From assembly GCA_020634415.1 (NCBI GenBank), contig JACKBT010000010.1, forward strand, positions 1-64,000: a DNA stretch of 64,000 nt. Reading direction: 5' to 3'. This DNA is from Ardenticatenaceae bacterium. Lineage in GTDB: Bacteria > Chloroflexota > Anaerolineae > Promineifilales > Promineifilaceae. The number at the start of each line of letters is the position of its first letter. The first letter of the stretch is position 1. The notes below the pieces were generated by a model, which was given only the letters and a program-made list of their open reading frames with translations, had not been told where the DNA came from and did not search any database. The position numbers were made by a program, and so were the translations under genes. Shown here in pieces: positions 44,635 to 52,369 of the stretch.

Positions 44635-44958
44635 TTACTCCCCCAGGGCACATGCCTGCCACAAATAGTCCCAGGTGTAAATGCCCGTGCTGTGCCCATC
44701 ATTCCAGAAAAACTGCACAGCGTAACTACCAACGGCCTGCACATTTTCCAGGTTAAGGGCTTCGTTTTGGGTTTGCCATAGTTTGGCCACATCGGGTGGG
44801 CCGCCCATGTGGGCATGGCCCCCTTTGCATTCGACACACGGGCATATGGCCCGCAGCCCAGCAAAGGGGTATTCGCATCTTTGGCCGTTATCCCACTCAA
44901 TAATGAGTAGACGTTGTTGGCGATCGGCCGTTACATTTGTCGGCTTTATGTTATTCAT
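44635..44958 (-). CDS. DUF971 protein
   Basis: The 107-residue protein fits DUF971 (gamma-butyrobetaine hydroxylase N-terminal-like): LLIIEWDNGQRCEYPFAGLRAICPCVECKGG, with the Cys motif CPCVEC, and a C-terminal VGSYAVQFFWNDGHSTGIYTWDYLW. The Cys/His set suggests zinc or iron binding; such small proteins are often near Fe-S or Mrp-type genes, but none is here. It converges with the DinB-like gene with a 13-base gap. Confidence 0.85.
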   Translation of the reverse strand: MNNIKPTNVTADRQQRLLIIEWDNGQRCEYPFAGLRAICPCVECKGGHAHMGGPPDVAKLWQTQNEALNLENVQAVGSYAVQFFWNDGHSTGIYTWDYLWQACALGE

Positions 44959-45257
44959 TTATCTGTGTCACCATCCTTAATCAAAATCACACATAACACC
45001 TGCCCCTCCGGGAGATTTCAGATGAGGCCATTACACCCGAGATAAACCTCCCGGAGAAAAAGGTCAAAATCACACACCTATTTTACGTGCCAATTGCCAT
45101 AGGCCAAAGGAGTAAAAAAAGCGTAAAAATTGGCTTCACAACTGCATAGAATCAAAAACTCTATAGTACAATGCACGCAGGTCGCAAAAAGCTAGTTTGA
45201 CACTCTAGTATTTGCACCAAATGTACTAGCCCATAATTTAAGTAAAGGAGGTTTTCC
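44959..45257. other. Intergenic region upstream of the ComX-like gene, with two inverted repeats
   Basis: No gene is seen. CTCCGGGAG (45006-45014) and CTCCCGGAG (45048-45056) form 9-bp arms around 33 bases. A TTGACA at 45197-45202 is followed by CTAGTA (45205-45210) and TACTAG (45224-45229), a 6-bp inverted repeat that also contains TTTG/CAAA inside. No good -10 stands at normal spacing from the TTGACA, so an activator-dependent promoter or operator is possible. A second -10-like TACAAT is at 45167. Confidence 0.4.
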
Positions 45258-45428
45258 ATGCACAAGAAAAAAGTGTCTATTCATGGTTTCAACAGTATGT
45301 TGAAGCCCAATGGGAACGGCAGCCCCATGTTCGCCGTATTACGCGGTCTGACAAAGGTGAAGCGGTCACAGATCAGTGCCGAACCGTTCCTCATTGAACT
45401 GGGTTCTTGGAGCGGATGGTCCTGGTAA
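45258..45428 (+). CDS. ComX-like precursor peptide with Trp-rich C-terminus
   Basis: A very strong AAAGGAGG stands 6 bases before the ATG. The 56-residue product begins MHKKKVSIHGFNSMLKPNGN and ends EPFLIELGSWSGWSW, with Trp at 51, 54 and the last position, 56. It has no Cys and no membrane segment. ComX pheromone precursors of Bacillus are also 53-58 residues long and carry, near the C-terminus, a Trp that ComQ modifies with a geranyl or farnesyl group before export. The next gene encodes an isoprenyl-diphosphate-synthase-like protein, as comQ does. The match is by size, position of Trp and gene pair, not sequence identity. A differently modified RiPP precursor is the alternative. Confidence 0.65.
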   Translation: MHKKKVSIHGFNSMLKPNGNGSPMFAVLRGLTKVKRSQISAEPFLIELGSWSGWSW

Positions 45429-45490
45429 GGACAATTTGTTCCAACTGTTCCAACAGCGCATACCAGCAAACATAGAAGCAGATATGAAAA

Positions 45491-45522
45491 TGCGTGTGGC
45501 CTTAGGCCACACGCATTTTTTT
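45491..45522 (+). terminator. Strong intrinsic terminator between ComX-like and ComQ-like genes
   Basis: TGCGTGTGGCC (45491-45501) and GGCCACACGCA (45505-45515) form a perfect 11-bp stem with loop TTA, followed by seven T residues (45516-45522). It would stop most transcripts after the peptide gene, so the peptide is expected in excess over the enzyme. Confidence 0.9.
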
Positions 45523-45540
45523 GATATTTGGGGACTCGTG

Positions 45541-46500
45541 ATGATAGGACAACAAATTAGAAAATTGATTCAATCGCTGCCAGAGGTTTCTGCCTGGCCG
45601 GAAATGGCAGCTATTTTTAACCGGCTGGACAATAGTCAGAACCCTGATTGGGAGATACCTTGCCTGGTGTGCCAGGCAGTTGGCGGGAGTGTGCAGGCTG
45701 GCTTGCCTGGGGCAGCCGCCCTGGCTTGTTTGCAAGGCAGCATTTTGTTTGTAGATGACATTTTGGACAATGATCCTCGTGGGGAGTACCATCGCTTAGG
45801 GTATGGGCCAACCGCCAATTTGGCGCAAGCTATTCAGGCGGCCGCTTTTCGGGTTATAGCAACGGCCGTTATTGACGAACCCAGACAATTGGCCGCCATT
45901 CACACCCTGGCCAAAGCCGCCATTGATACAGCCTATGGGCAAAATCTAGACGTGCAGAACCTGCGCGGTGAAGAAAATTATTGGAAGGTTGTGCAGGCTA
46001 AAAGCACCCCATTTTATGGAGCATGTTACAAGATTGGGGCTTTGATGGGAGAGGCAGATTTGAAAACGGCCGATTCCCTCTACGACTTCGGCGTAATCAT
46101 AGGCGAAATCATCCAGCTAGAAGACGACCTGACAGATGCCTTTGAAACACCCAGCAACGCGGACTGGCGCGAAGGCCGCAACAACCTGCTCATCCTCTAC
46201 GCCAGCACCGCCCAACATCCCCAACAAGAACGATTCCTTCAACTTCTACCCCAGACCGACAACCTGGCTGCCCTGCAAGAAGCCCAACAAATCCTCATCA
46301 CCAGCGGTGCCGTCAGCTACTGCATGTACCATCTCATCAGCAACTATCAGGCAGCACGGCAACTGCTCGACACCCTCAACCTGGCAAATCCGCAAATTAT
46401 ATTAAGCATGTTAGACAGCTATGCCAATTCACTCATCCACTTTTTAGAGCTAAGTGGATTTGCAGTGCCAAAGGAACTGCTGCTGGCTCAAGAAATGTGA
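45541..46500 (+). CDS. Isoprenyl-diphosphate-synthase family protein, ComQ-like
   Basis: I start the gene at ATG 45541, after the terminator hairpin, giving 319 residues (a GTG lies one codon earlier); reading farther upstream would run through the hairpin. The protein has the all-helical prenyl synthase pattern: first Asp motif FVDDILDND (DD at 72-73), KSTPFYGACYKIGALMG, and second Asp motif IIQLEDDLTD (195-199). ComQ of Bacillus is a diverged member of this family, of about 300 residues, that prenylates ComX on Trp. A conventional short-chain prenyl diphosphate synthase is the alternative, but other isoprenoid genes are absent and a Trp-rich peptide gene lies 112 bases upstream. Confidence 0.8.
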   Translation: MIGQQIRKLIQSLPEVSAWPEMAAIFNRLDNSQNPDWEIPCLVCQAVGGSVQAGLPGAAALACLQGSILFVDDILDNDPRGEYHRLGYGPTANLAQAIQAAAFRVIATAVIDEPRQLAAIHTLAKAAIDTAYGQNLDVQNLRGEENYWKVVQAKSTPFYGACYKIGALMGEADLKTADSLYDFGVIIGEIIQLEDDLTDAFETPSNADWREGRNNLLILYASTAQHPQQERFLQLLPQTDNLAALQEAQQILITSGAVSYCMYHLISNYQAARQLLDTLNLANPQIILSMLDSYANSLIHFLELSGFAVPKELLLAQEM

Positions 46501-46796
46501 CAATAAACCAAATATAAAGTGACTTACTTCACTCAACCAGTAGGGTTAAACGATTGAAAATGTAAGGAGTTTGAATTGTCACCTTGCACCCCGCTGTAAA
46601 AACTCATATTTTTCGGCAAAGGGAAAACAAGGATTTCGTTTAGGGTATCTGGCAGCAGAGGTCTGCCAACAAGTTGTTGCTGTCTTGGAAAATAGCTACC
46701 AAGATTATGTGCCCTTCCCAATGAACCCCTACATTTGTCATTGCGACACAATCTTCACGCATCTATATCCCACGACGGCAGCAGGAGATGGGCTTG

Positions 46797-49139
46797 ATGC
46801 AAACACTAAATTTATCTACATTTGAAACCATAGCCATTTGGTCCGTGCTAGGTATTGCTGTATTGGGGCTTCTTTACGCCATCTTTTTGCGTCAGCAGAT
46901 TTTGCGCGAAGATAAAGGCACAAAAGAGATGCAAACGGTGTGGCTGGCAATTAAGGAGGGAGCTGACGCTTATCTAAGCAAGCAGCTCAAAACGATTTTA
47001 CCCTTCATCGCCATTTTAACCGTTGCTCTCTTTTTTAGTGTCTATATTGTGCCGCCCACGGAAGAAGCTATTCAACGATTTGGCAGCAGCATGGGTGAAA
47101 ACCAACTGCGGCTCATTGTGGGGCTGGGGCGGGCCATTGCTTTTGTAATGGGGGCCACTTTTTCGTTGGCAGTAGGGCAGATTGGGATGCGTATGGCGGT
47201 GCAGGGCAATGTGCGTGTTGCCGCCGCTGCTCGCACCAGCTTTAGTAAATCGCTGCAAATTGCCTACCGCTCTGGCACGATTACGGGGATGCTGACCGAT
47301 GGCCTGGGGTTGTTGGGCGGCACGCTGATCTTCATGGTCTTTGCTCAGGCAGCGCCAGATGTGCTGCTGGGTTTTGGCTTTGGCGGCACGCTGATTGCGC
47401 TGTTTATGCGCGTGGGGGGGGGCATTTACACCAAAGCGGCCGATGTTGGTGCTGATTTGGTGGGTAAGGTGGAGCAAGATATGCCAGAGGATGATCCGCG
47501 CAATGCGGCCGTTATTGCTGATTTGGTCGGTGATAATGTGGGTGATTGTGCAGGCATGGCGGCCGATATTTTTGAATCCTATGAAGTCACGATTGTGTCG
47601 GGGCTGATTTTAGGGTTGGCCTTGATGGGTATTACGGGCCATGTGGAATGGATTTTGTTCCCGCTGTTGGTGCGCGGTATTGGTGTTTTGGCCTCTATTC
47701 TGGGTACATATCTGGTGAAGGGGCAGTCGGAAGGCCAGGGGGATGCCATGAAATCCATTTTTCGTGGTTTTATGACTTCGGCCGTTATTTCGGTAGTGCT
47801 GTTTGGGTTGGTGGCTATTTTTTACATGAAGGATGTGCCGGGTGGCTGGTGGCGGCCGTTTTTGTCTACGACAGCGGGCGTGGTTTTGGCGGTTTTAATT
47901 GACCGACTGACGGATTACTTTACGGGCACACACCACAAGCCGGTTGAAGAGATTACGGACAGCACTAAAAGTGGGCCAGCGACCACGATTTTGTCGGGTT
48001 TGTATGTGGGTTATGAGTCGAGTGTGTGGTCGGTGTTGGTGATTGCGCTAACGATTGGGGCGGCTGTTTTCATTTACAATGGTCTGCCGGTGGCGGGGTT
48101 TGTGGCGGCGGGAACGGCCGTTTCCGAAGCCGCTATTCACATCATTTTTGTCCTGTATGGGGTTGCTATGACGGGCATTGGCATGTTGACCCTGACGGGC
48201 AACAATGTAGCTATGGACTCCTTCGGCCCCATCGCCGATAACGCCAATGGCATTGGCGAGATGGCCGGGTTGGATGACAAGGCACGGCAAATCATGGCTG
48301 ATTTGGATGCGGTGGGCAACACCACCAAAGCCATTACCAAGGGGATTGCCATTGGATCGGCCGTTATCGCTGCGGTGGCTCTGTTTGGGGCTTACATCAC
48401 CGATGTCAGCAAGATTGATCCGGAGGCATTAGCCAACGGCATTCGCGTCTCGGTGCCAGTGGTGTTCATCGGTCTGCTGTTGGGGGGGGCGCTGCCCTGG
48501 CTGTTCTCCTCCTTCTCCATTCGGGCCGTCAGTCGGGCCGCCACGCAAATGGTGGCCGAAGTGCGCCGCCAATTCAAAATTCCGGGCATTATTGAAGGCA
48601 CCGTGAAGCCCGATTATGCGCGAGCGGTTATGATCTCCACCGAAGCAGCGCAGCGCGACCTGATCAATCTGGCGGTGATTGCCATTGGCACACCCATTGC
48701 GGTGGGGCTGCTGTTGCAAGTGGAGGCGTTGGGCGGCTTCTTGGCTGGCGTGATTGTGTCGGGGCAGCTTTTGGCCGTCTTCATGTCGAATGCGGGCGGG
48801 GCCTGGGACAATGCCAAGAAGATGATTGAGGATGAGCCACGTAATCTGGCGAACAACACGGGTAAAGGTTCGGAGCGGCACAAGGCCGGGGTGGTGGGCG
48901 ACACCGTTGGCGATCCCTTGAAGGATACGGCTGGCCCGGCCCTGAACCCCATGATCAAGGTGGTGAATCTGGTGAGTTTGCTGATTGCGCCCATTATTGT
49001 GCAGTATAAGGATGTGGGCTGGCAGTTGGTTTTGGCTGTGGTGATTATGCTGGCGCTTCTGTGGTGGGCGATTAATCGCTCGAAAGTGGAGCCAGCGAGG
49101 GTGCAGCCGCCGGAAACGGCCGTTTCCACGGGTGACTAA
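46797..49139 (+). CDS. hppA: Membrane-bound proton-translocating pyrophosphatase
   Basis: The protein of about 780 residues has some 16 membrane segments and the hallmark motifs GGGIYTKAADVGADLVGKVEQDMPEDDPRNAAVIADLVGDNVGD-type region, DNANGIGEMAGLD, and the C-terminal GDTVGDPLKDTAGPALN. Asp and Lys residues here bind Mg-pyrophosphate. The sequence GNTTKAITKG has Lys where K+-dependent enzymes have Ala, indicating the K+-independent H+-pumping type. It couples pyrophosphate hydrolysis to proton export. The start is ATG 46797 (AGGAG 9 bases upstream); the earlier ATG at 46788 is too close to the ribosome binding site. Confidence 0.95.
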   Translation: MQTLNLSTFETIAIWSVLGIAVLGLLYAIFLRQQILREDKGTKEMQTVWLAIKEGADAYLSKQLKTILPFIAILTVALFFSVYIVPPTEEAIQRFGSSMGENQLRLIVGLGRAIAFVMGATFSLAVGQIGMRMAVQGNVRVAAAARTSFSKSLQIAYRSGTITGMLTDGLGLLGGTLIFMVFAQAAPDVLLGFGFGGTLIALFMRVGGGIYTKAADVGADLVGKVEQDMPEDDPRNAAVIADLVGDNVGDCAGMAADIFESYEVTIVSGLILGLALMGITGHVEWILFPLLVRGIGVLASILGTYLVKGQSEGQGDAMKSIFRGFMTSAVISVVLFGLVAIFYMKDVPGGWWRPFLSTTAGVVLAVLIDRLTDYFTGTHHKPVEEITDSTKSGPATTILSGLYVGYESSVWSVLVIALTIGAAVFIYNGLPVAGFVAAGTAVSEAAIHIIFVLYGVAMTGIGMLTLTGNNVAMDSFGPIADNANGIGEMAGLDDKARQIMADLDAVGNTTKAITKGIAIGSAVIAAVALFGAYITDVSKIDPEALANGIRVSVPVVFIGLLLGGALPWLFSSFSIRAVSRAATQMVAEVRRQFKIPGIIEGTVKPDYARAVMISTEAAQRDLINLAVIAIGTPIAVGLLLQVEALGGFLAGVIVSGQLLAVFMSNAGGAWDNAKKMIEDEPRNLANNTGKGSERHKAGVVGDTVGDPLKDTAGPALNPMIKVVNLVSLLIAPIIVQYKDVGWQLVLAVVIMLALLWWAINRSKVEPARVQPPETAVSTGD

Positions 49140-49148
49140 ATTAAAAGA

Positions 49149-49181
49149 AGATTGGGTCAATCTCCAAGATTGACCCAATCT
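49149..49181. terminator. 15-bp perfect hairpin after hppA
   Basis: AGATTGGGTCAATCT (49149-49163) and AGATTGACCCAATCT (49167-49181) pair perfectly around CCA. Each arm also contains an internal AGATTG/CAATCT inverted repeat. There is no T-tract, but the position fits a transcript end or stabiliser. Confidence 0.55.
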
Positions 49182-49263
49182 GAAAACTGCGTAGATAGTT
49201 ATAAAGCTTGATGAAGTGCCGCCAAAACGATACTCTCTCACCCATCTGAACTTGTGATGGTGC

Positions 49264-50187
49264 ATGATGATTTTGGCATTTGATTTTGGCGGCACAAAAC
49301 TAACGGCAGGCTGTGTGCCAACGGCCGTTTCCCCCCAAACCTGGCATACACATCAACGCATCTTCTCCCCCGCAGGAGCCGATGCCCAATATGACATTGA
49401 TACCATGATTCGCCTGGGTCATGAGATGCTGGCCGGGGCCAAACCTGCGGCTGTTGGCGTGAGTTTTGGCGGGCCAGTAGATTTTGCGCGGGGGATGGTG
49501 CGGCTTTCGCACCATGTGCCAGGCTGGGAGGAGACACCGCTCCAGACTATTTTTGAGGATGAGTTTGATGCCCCAGTGCGGGTAGATAATGATGCCAATG
49601 TGGCTGCGTTGGGCGAATTTGCCTTTGGTGCGGGGTGCGGGCTGTGTGATTTGATGTATTTGACGGTGAGTACCGGCGTGGGCGGTGGCTGGATTTTGAA
49701 CGGCCGTCCCTGGCGCGGGCACGAGGGGATGGCGGGGGAGATTGGGCATACGGCCGTTGACCCCAACGGCCCGCTTTGTTTATGCGGCAAGCGGGGCTGC
49801 GTGGAACGGCTGGCTTCGGGGCCGTATATGGCCGCGGATTATGTGGAAGAAGGGGGAGAGGCGCGAGGAGAGAGGGGAGAGATAACCGGGAAGAGGGTGG
49901 CAGAGTTGGCGGCGGCGGGAGATGAGGTGGCGCGGCGGATTTTGCGGCGGGGGGCCTGGGGGCTGGGCGTGGGCATTGGCAATGCGGCTAATTTGTTAAA
50001 TCCGCAGCGGTTTGTGTTGGGCGGTGGGGTGACAAAAGCGGGGGAGATGTGGTGGACGGCCGTTCGTGCGGCCGCGCAGCAAACAGCCTTGCCCGAGATT
50101 CATTTCGACATCGTGCCGGCTCAGTTGGGTGATGATGCGCCGTTGTGGGGCGCAGTGGCTTTAGCGGGTACAATTGGCATTGAGTAA
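49264..50187 (+). CDS. ROK-family sugar kinase (glucokinase-like)
   Basis: The 307-residue protein has the ROK/ASKHA layout: MILAFDFGGTKLTAG phosphate-1 motif, VDNDANVAALGEFAFGAG, VSTGVGGGWILNGRPWRGHEGMAGEIGHTAVDPNGPLCLCGKRGCVERLASG with the conserved His and the three-Cys zinc motif CLCGKRGC, and the C-terminal GGGV. It phosphorylates a hexose such as glucose or N-acetylmannosamine with ATP. A Gly/Arg/Glu-rich run at residues 197-211 (GGEARGERGEITG), encoded by GAGAGG-type units, is an insert unlike the family. It is followed by tatD after a gap of 22 bases. Confidence 0.88.
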   Translation: MMILAFDFGGTKLTAGCVPTAVSPQTWHTHQRIFSPAGADAQYDIDTMIRLGHEMLAGAKPAAVGVSFGGPVDFARGMVRLSHHVPGWEETPLQTIFEDEFDAPVRVDNDANVAALGEFAFGAGCGLCDLMYLTVSTGVGGGWILNGRPWRGHEGMAGEIGHTAVDPNGPLCLCGKRGCVERLASGPYMAADYVEEGGEARGERGEITGKRVAELAAAGDEVARRILRRGAWGLGVGIGNAANLLNPQRFVLGGGVTKAGEMWWTAVRAAAQQTALPEIHFDIVPAQLGDDAPLWGAVALAGTIGIE

Positions 50188-50209
50188 TTTAGTAATTGGG
50201 TAATTCTGA

Positions 50210-50995
50210 ATGTTGATTGACACACACTGCCACCTGGATTTTGAGTGGTTTGACGAAGATAGAGCGGCGATGATTGCGCGGGCGGTGGCGGCGGGGGTAA
50301 CGCGCATGATTGTACCGGCCATTGATCTGGCGGGCTGTACGGCCGTTTTGCGCCTGGGAGAATTGTATGATGAGGTGTATACGGCCGTTGGTATTCACCC
50401 CAATGCCACCGCCGACTGGCAAGATAGCTGGCTGGACAGCCTGCGCCAATGGGCACAGCCAGAAAAGGTCGTCGCCATTGGCGAAATTGGCCTAGATTAT
50501 TATCGGGATCGGTCGCCCAAAGATGTGCAGCACCATGCCTTACGTTTGCAATTGGAACTGGCCGCTGAATTGAACCTACCCGTCATTTTGCACAATCGGG
50601 AGTCGAATGAGGACATCATTCGGCTGCTGCGTGAATCGCCATTGGCGGGACGGGAGAGGCCAGGCGTGCTGCATTCTTTTGCCGCTGACTGGGCCACAGC
50701 CCAGGCTGCCCTGGATATGGGCTTCTATTTGGGTTTTACGGGGCCAGTCACCTATAAAAAGGCGGATGATTTGCGGCGCATTGTGGCCCAAGTGCCACTG
50801 GATCGGCTGTTGGTGGAGACGGACGCGCCCTTTTTAGCCCCGCAGCAGTATCGTGGCAAGCGCAATGAGCCAGCTTATGTGCGCTTTGTGGCCGAACGTA
50901 TCGCGGCTATTCACGGCTTAGAAACGGCCGAATTAGCCCGCATTACCACCCAAAACGCCCTGCAACTCTTCTCCAAAATACCCCATGCCCACTAA
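50210..50995 (+). CDS. TatD-family metal-dependent hydrolase/DNase
   Basis: The 261-residue protein has all TatD markers: MLIDTHCHLDFEWF metal site, GIHPNA, AIGEIGLDYYRDRSP, LPVILHNRES, GVLHSF, and the terminal LLVETDAPFLAPQQYRGKRNEPAYV. The family carries a two-metal site in a TIM barrel and acts as a 3'-5' exonuclease or D-aminoacyl-type hydrolase. It overlaps the next glycosyltransferase gene by 11 bases and so is probably translated with it. Confidence 0.92.
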   Translation: MLIDTHCHLDFEWFDEDRAAMIARAVAAGVTRMIVPAIDLAGCTAVLRLGELYDEVYTAVGIHPNATADWQDSWLDSLRQWAQPEKVVAIGEIGLDYYRDRSPKDVQHHALRLQLELAAELNLPVILHNRESNEDIIRLLRESPLAGRERPGVLHSFAADWATAQAALDMGFYLGFTGPVTYKKADDLRRIVAQVPLDRLLVETDAPFLAPQQYRGKRNEPAYVRFVAERIAAIHGLETAELARITTQNALQLFSKIPHAH

Positions 50996-51932
50996 CCCCT
51001 CCCCCCTCCTCTCCATCATCATCGTTAGTTGGAACGTCCGCGATTTGCTGCGGAACTGCCTGCGCTCCATTGACGAAAATCGCGGCGACTTGCCGTTGGA
51101 GGTGATTGTGGTGGATGGCGGTTCGCATGATGGCAGCCCGGAGATGGTGCGGCAGGAGTTTGGCTGGGTGCAGTTGGTGGCGCGGCCAGACAATGTGGGC
51201 TTTCCGATGGGGAATAATTTGGGGTTGGAACGGGCCAACGGCCGTTATCTCCTCCTCCTCAACCCCGATACAGTGGTAGTGGGCGATGCCCTGCCCACAA
51301 TGGTGTCCTATTTGGAAAGCCAGCCCGCAGTGGGGGTGTTAGGGCCGCAACTGCTCAATGCCGATGGCACGGTGCAATCTTCGCGGCGACGTTTTCCCAC
51401 TCTGCTGACGGCTTTTTTTGAAAGCACCTGGCTGCAAGCGTATGCGCCAGCCAGGCTACTGCGTGATTATTATGTGCTGGATGTGACTGATGGGGAAACG
51501 GCCGTTGTGGATTGGGTAAAGGGCGCGTGTGTGCTTACACGGCGCGAAGTGTATGAACAGGTGGGCGGCATGGATGCGGCTTATTTCATGTATTCGGAGG
51601 AGTTGGATTGGTGCAAACGCATCAAAGCGGCAGGCTGGGAAGTGGTCTATTTGCCGACGGCGCAGATTGTGCACCATGAGGGCAAGAGCAGTGAGCAGGC
51701 GATCACGCATCGGCATATTAACTTCCAACGGGCCAAGCTGCGTTATTTTCGTAAGTATCACGGCCGTTTGGCGGCCACCACCCTACGCATATTCTTGTTG
51801 ATGAATTACGTGTGGCAGTTAAAATTAGAAGCTATCAAGGGGATTGTCGGCCATAAACGGCCGTTGCGCTGGCAGCGCGTCAAATCCTACTGGCAAATCA
51901 TTCGCTCCGGGCTGCGTCCGGCCGGATATTAG
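50985..51932 (+). CDS. Family 2 glycosyltransferase
   Basis: The 315-residue protein is a rhamnosyl-transferase-like GT-A enzyme: LLSIIIVSWNVRDLLRNCLRSI at the start, EVIVVDGGSHDGS, NVGFPMGNNLGLERANGRYLLLLNPDTVV with the metal-binding DxD-like NPDT, and VKGACVLTRREVYEQVGGMDAAYFMYSEELDWCKRI with the catalytic-base region. It adds a sugar from a nucleotide donor to a lipid-linked or surface glycan. A C-terminal basic helix (RYFRKYHGR) may contact the membrane. It probably serves the surface glycan pathway whose other enzymes lie on both sides. Confidence 0.9.
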   Translation: MPTNPSPLLSIIIVSWNVRDLLRNCLRSIDENRGDLPLEVIVVDGGSHDGSPEMVRQEFGWVQLVARPDNVGFPMGNNLGLERANGRYLLLLNPDTVVVGDALPTMVSYLESQPAVGVLGPQLLNADGTVQSSRRRFPTLLTAFFESTWLQAYAPARLLRDYYVLDVTDGETAVVDWVKGACVLTRREVYEQVGGMDAAYFMYSEELDWCKRIKAAGWEVVYLPTAQIVHHEGKSSEQAITHRHINFQRAKLRYFRKYHGRLAATTLRIFLLMNYVWQLKLEAIKGIVGHKRPLRWQRVKSYWQIIRSGLRPAGY

Positions 51933-51943
51933 AAAGGTGAAAC

Positions 51944-52300
51944 ATGGGACAAAAGATTGAGATCGATCTACCAAACAGCATTTACAGCCAACTCAAAGCC
52001 ATCGCCGACTCATCCTCATGGTCATTTGATGAAGTGATTCTGCAAACCATTCGCAACGGTTTGCCGCCACTTTTGGGCAAAGTACCCCACGCATTTCATC
52101 AAGAACTGTTAGCCCTAAATGGCCTGACGGACCGAGATTTGTGGGGTGTTGTGGAAGGCAAAATAACCAGTTCCACAGATATGACTGATGAAGAGTACCG
52201 GCGGGCCGATTTTGATTTACTGCGCCGGACTTACGCTCTTTCAGTGCTCAAATGGCGCGGCCATCCCATCCCTGAGCCGTATGATGCGCTCATACTTTAA
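51944..52300 (+). CDS. Small protein of unknown function with ribbon-helix-helix-like start
   Basis: The 118-residue product begins MGQKIEIDLPNSIYSQLKAIAD, a beta strand plus two helices as in ribbon-helix-helix DNA-binding antitoxins. It continues with an acidic helical part (TDMTDEEYRRADFDLLRRTYALSVLKWRGHPIPEP). I recognise no named family. It starts 11 bases after the glycosyltransferase, with AAAGGTG upstream. In related proteins a toxin or nuclease gene usually follows, but here an unrelated glycosyltransferase does, so it may be an orphan antitoxin-like protein. Confidence 0.6.
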   Translation: MGQKIEIDLPNSIYSQLKAIADSSSWSFDEVILQTIRNGLPPLLGKVPHAFHQELLALNGLTDRDLWGVVEGKITSSTDMTDEEYRRADFDLLRRTYALSVLKWRGHPIPEPYDALIL

Positions 52301-52306
52301 TTAAAA

Positions 52307-52355
52307 ATTATGAATTATGAATTATGAACAACTTTCATAATTCATAATTCATAAT
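52307..52355. repeat. Perfect 21-bp stem hairpin of ATTATGA units
   Basis: The left arm (52307-52327), three copies of ATTATGA, and right arm (52335-52355) are perfect complements with a 7-base loop. It is a third sequence type of the same iterated-unit hairpin architecture, just before the GT4 gene. Confidence 0.9.
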
Positions 52356-52369
52356 CATAATTCTCTGTC

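Noticed and set aside
45006..45056. CTCCGGGAG/CTCCCGGAG inverted repeat as a riboswitch
   Set aside because: Only one simple stem with a large unstructured loop is visible, and no known riboswitch core could be matched.
45376..45540. Upstream in-frame start for the ComQ-like gene, giving about 374 residues
   Set aside because: It would overlap the ComX-like gene and read through a perfect intrinsic terminator hairpin; the family homology begins after 45541.
46571..46825. 84-codon frame (TTG start, TAAGGAG just before it) between the ComQ-like and pyrophosphatase genes, with several Cys and Tyr residues
   Set aside because: The Shine-Dalgarno sequence is only 1-2 bases from the TTG, the composition matches no family, and the frame overlaps the start of hppA by 29 bases. 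It is probably a chance frame in the leader of hppA, although a small peptide cannot be excluded.
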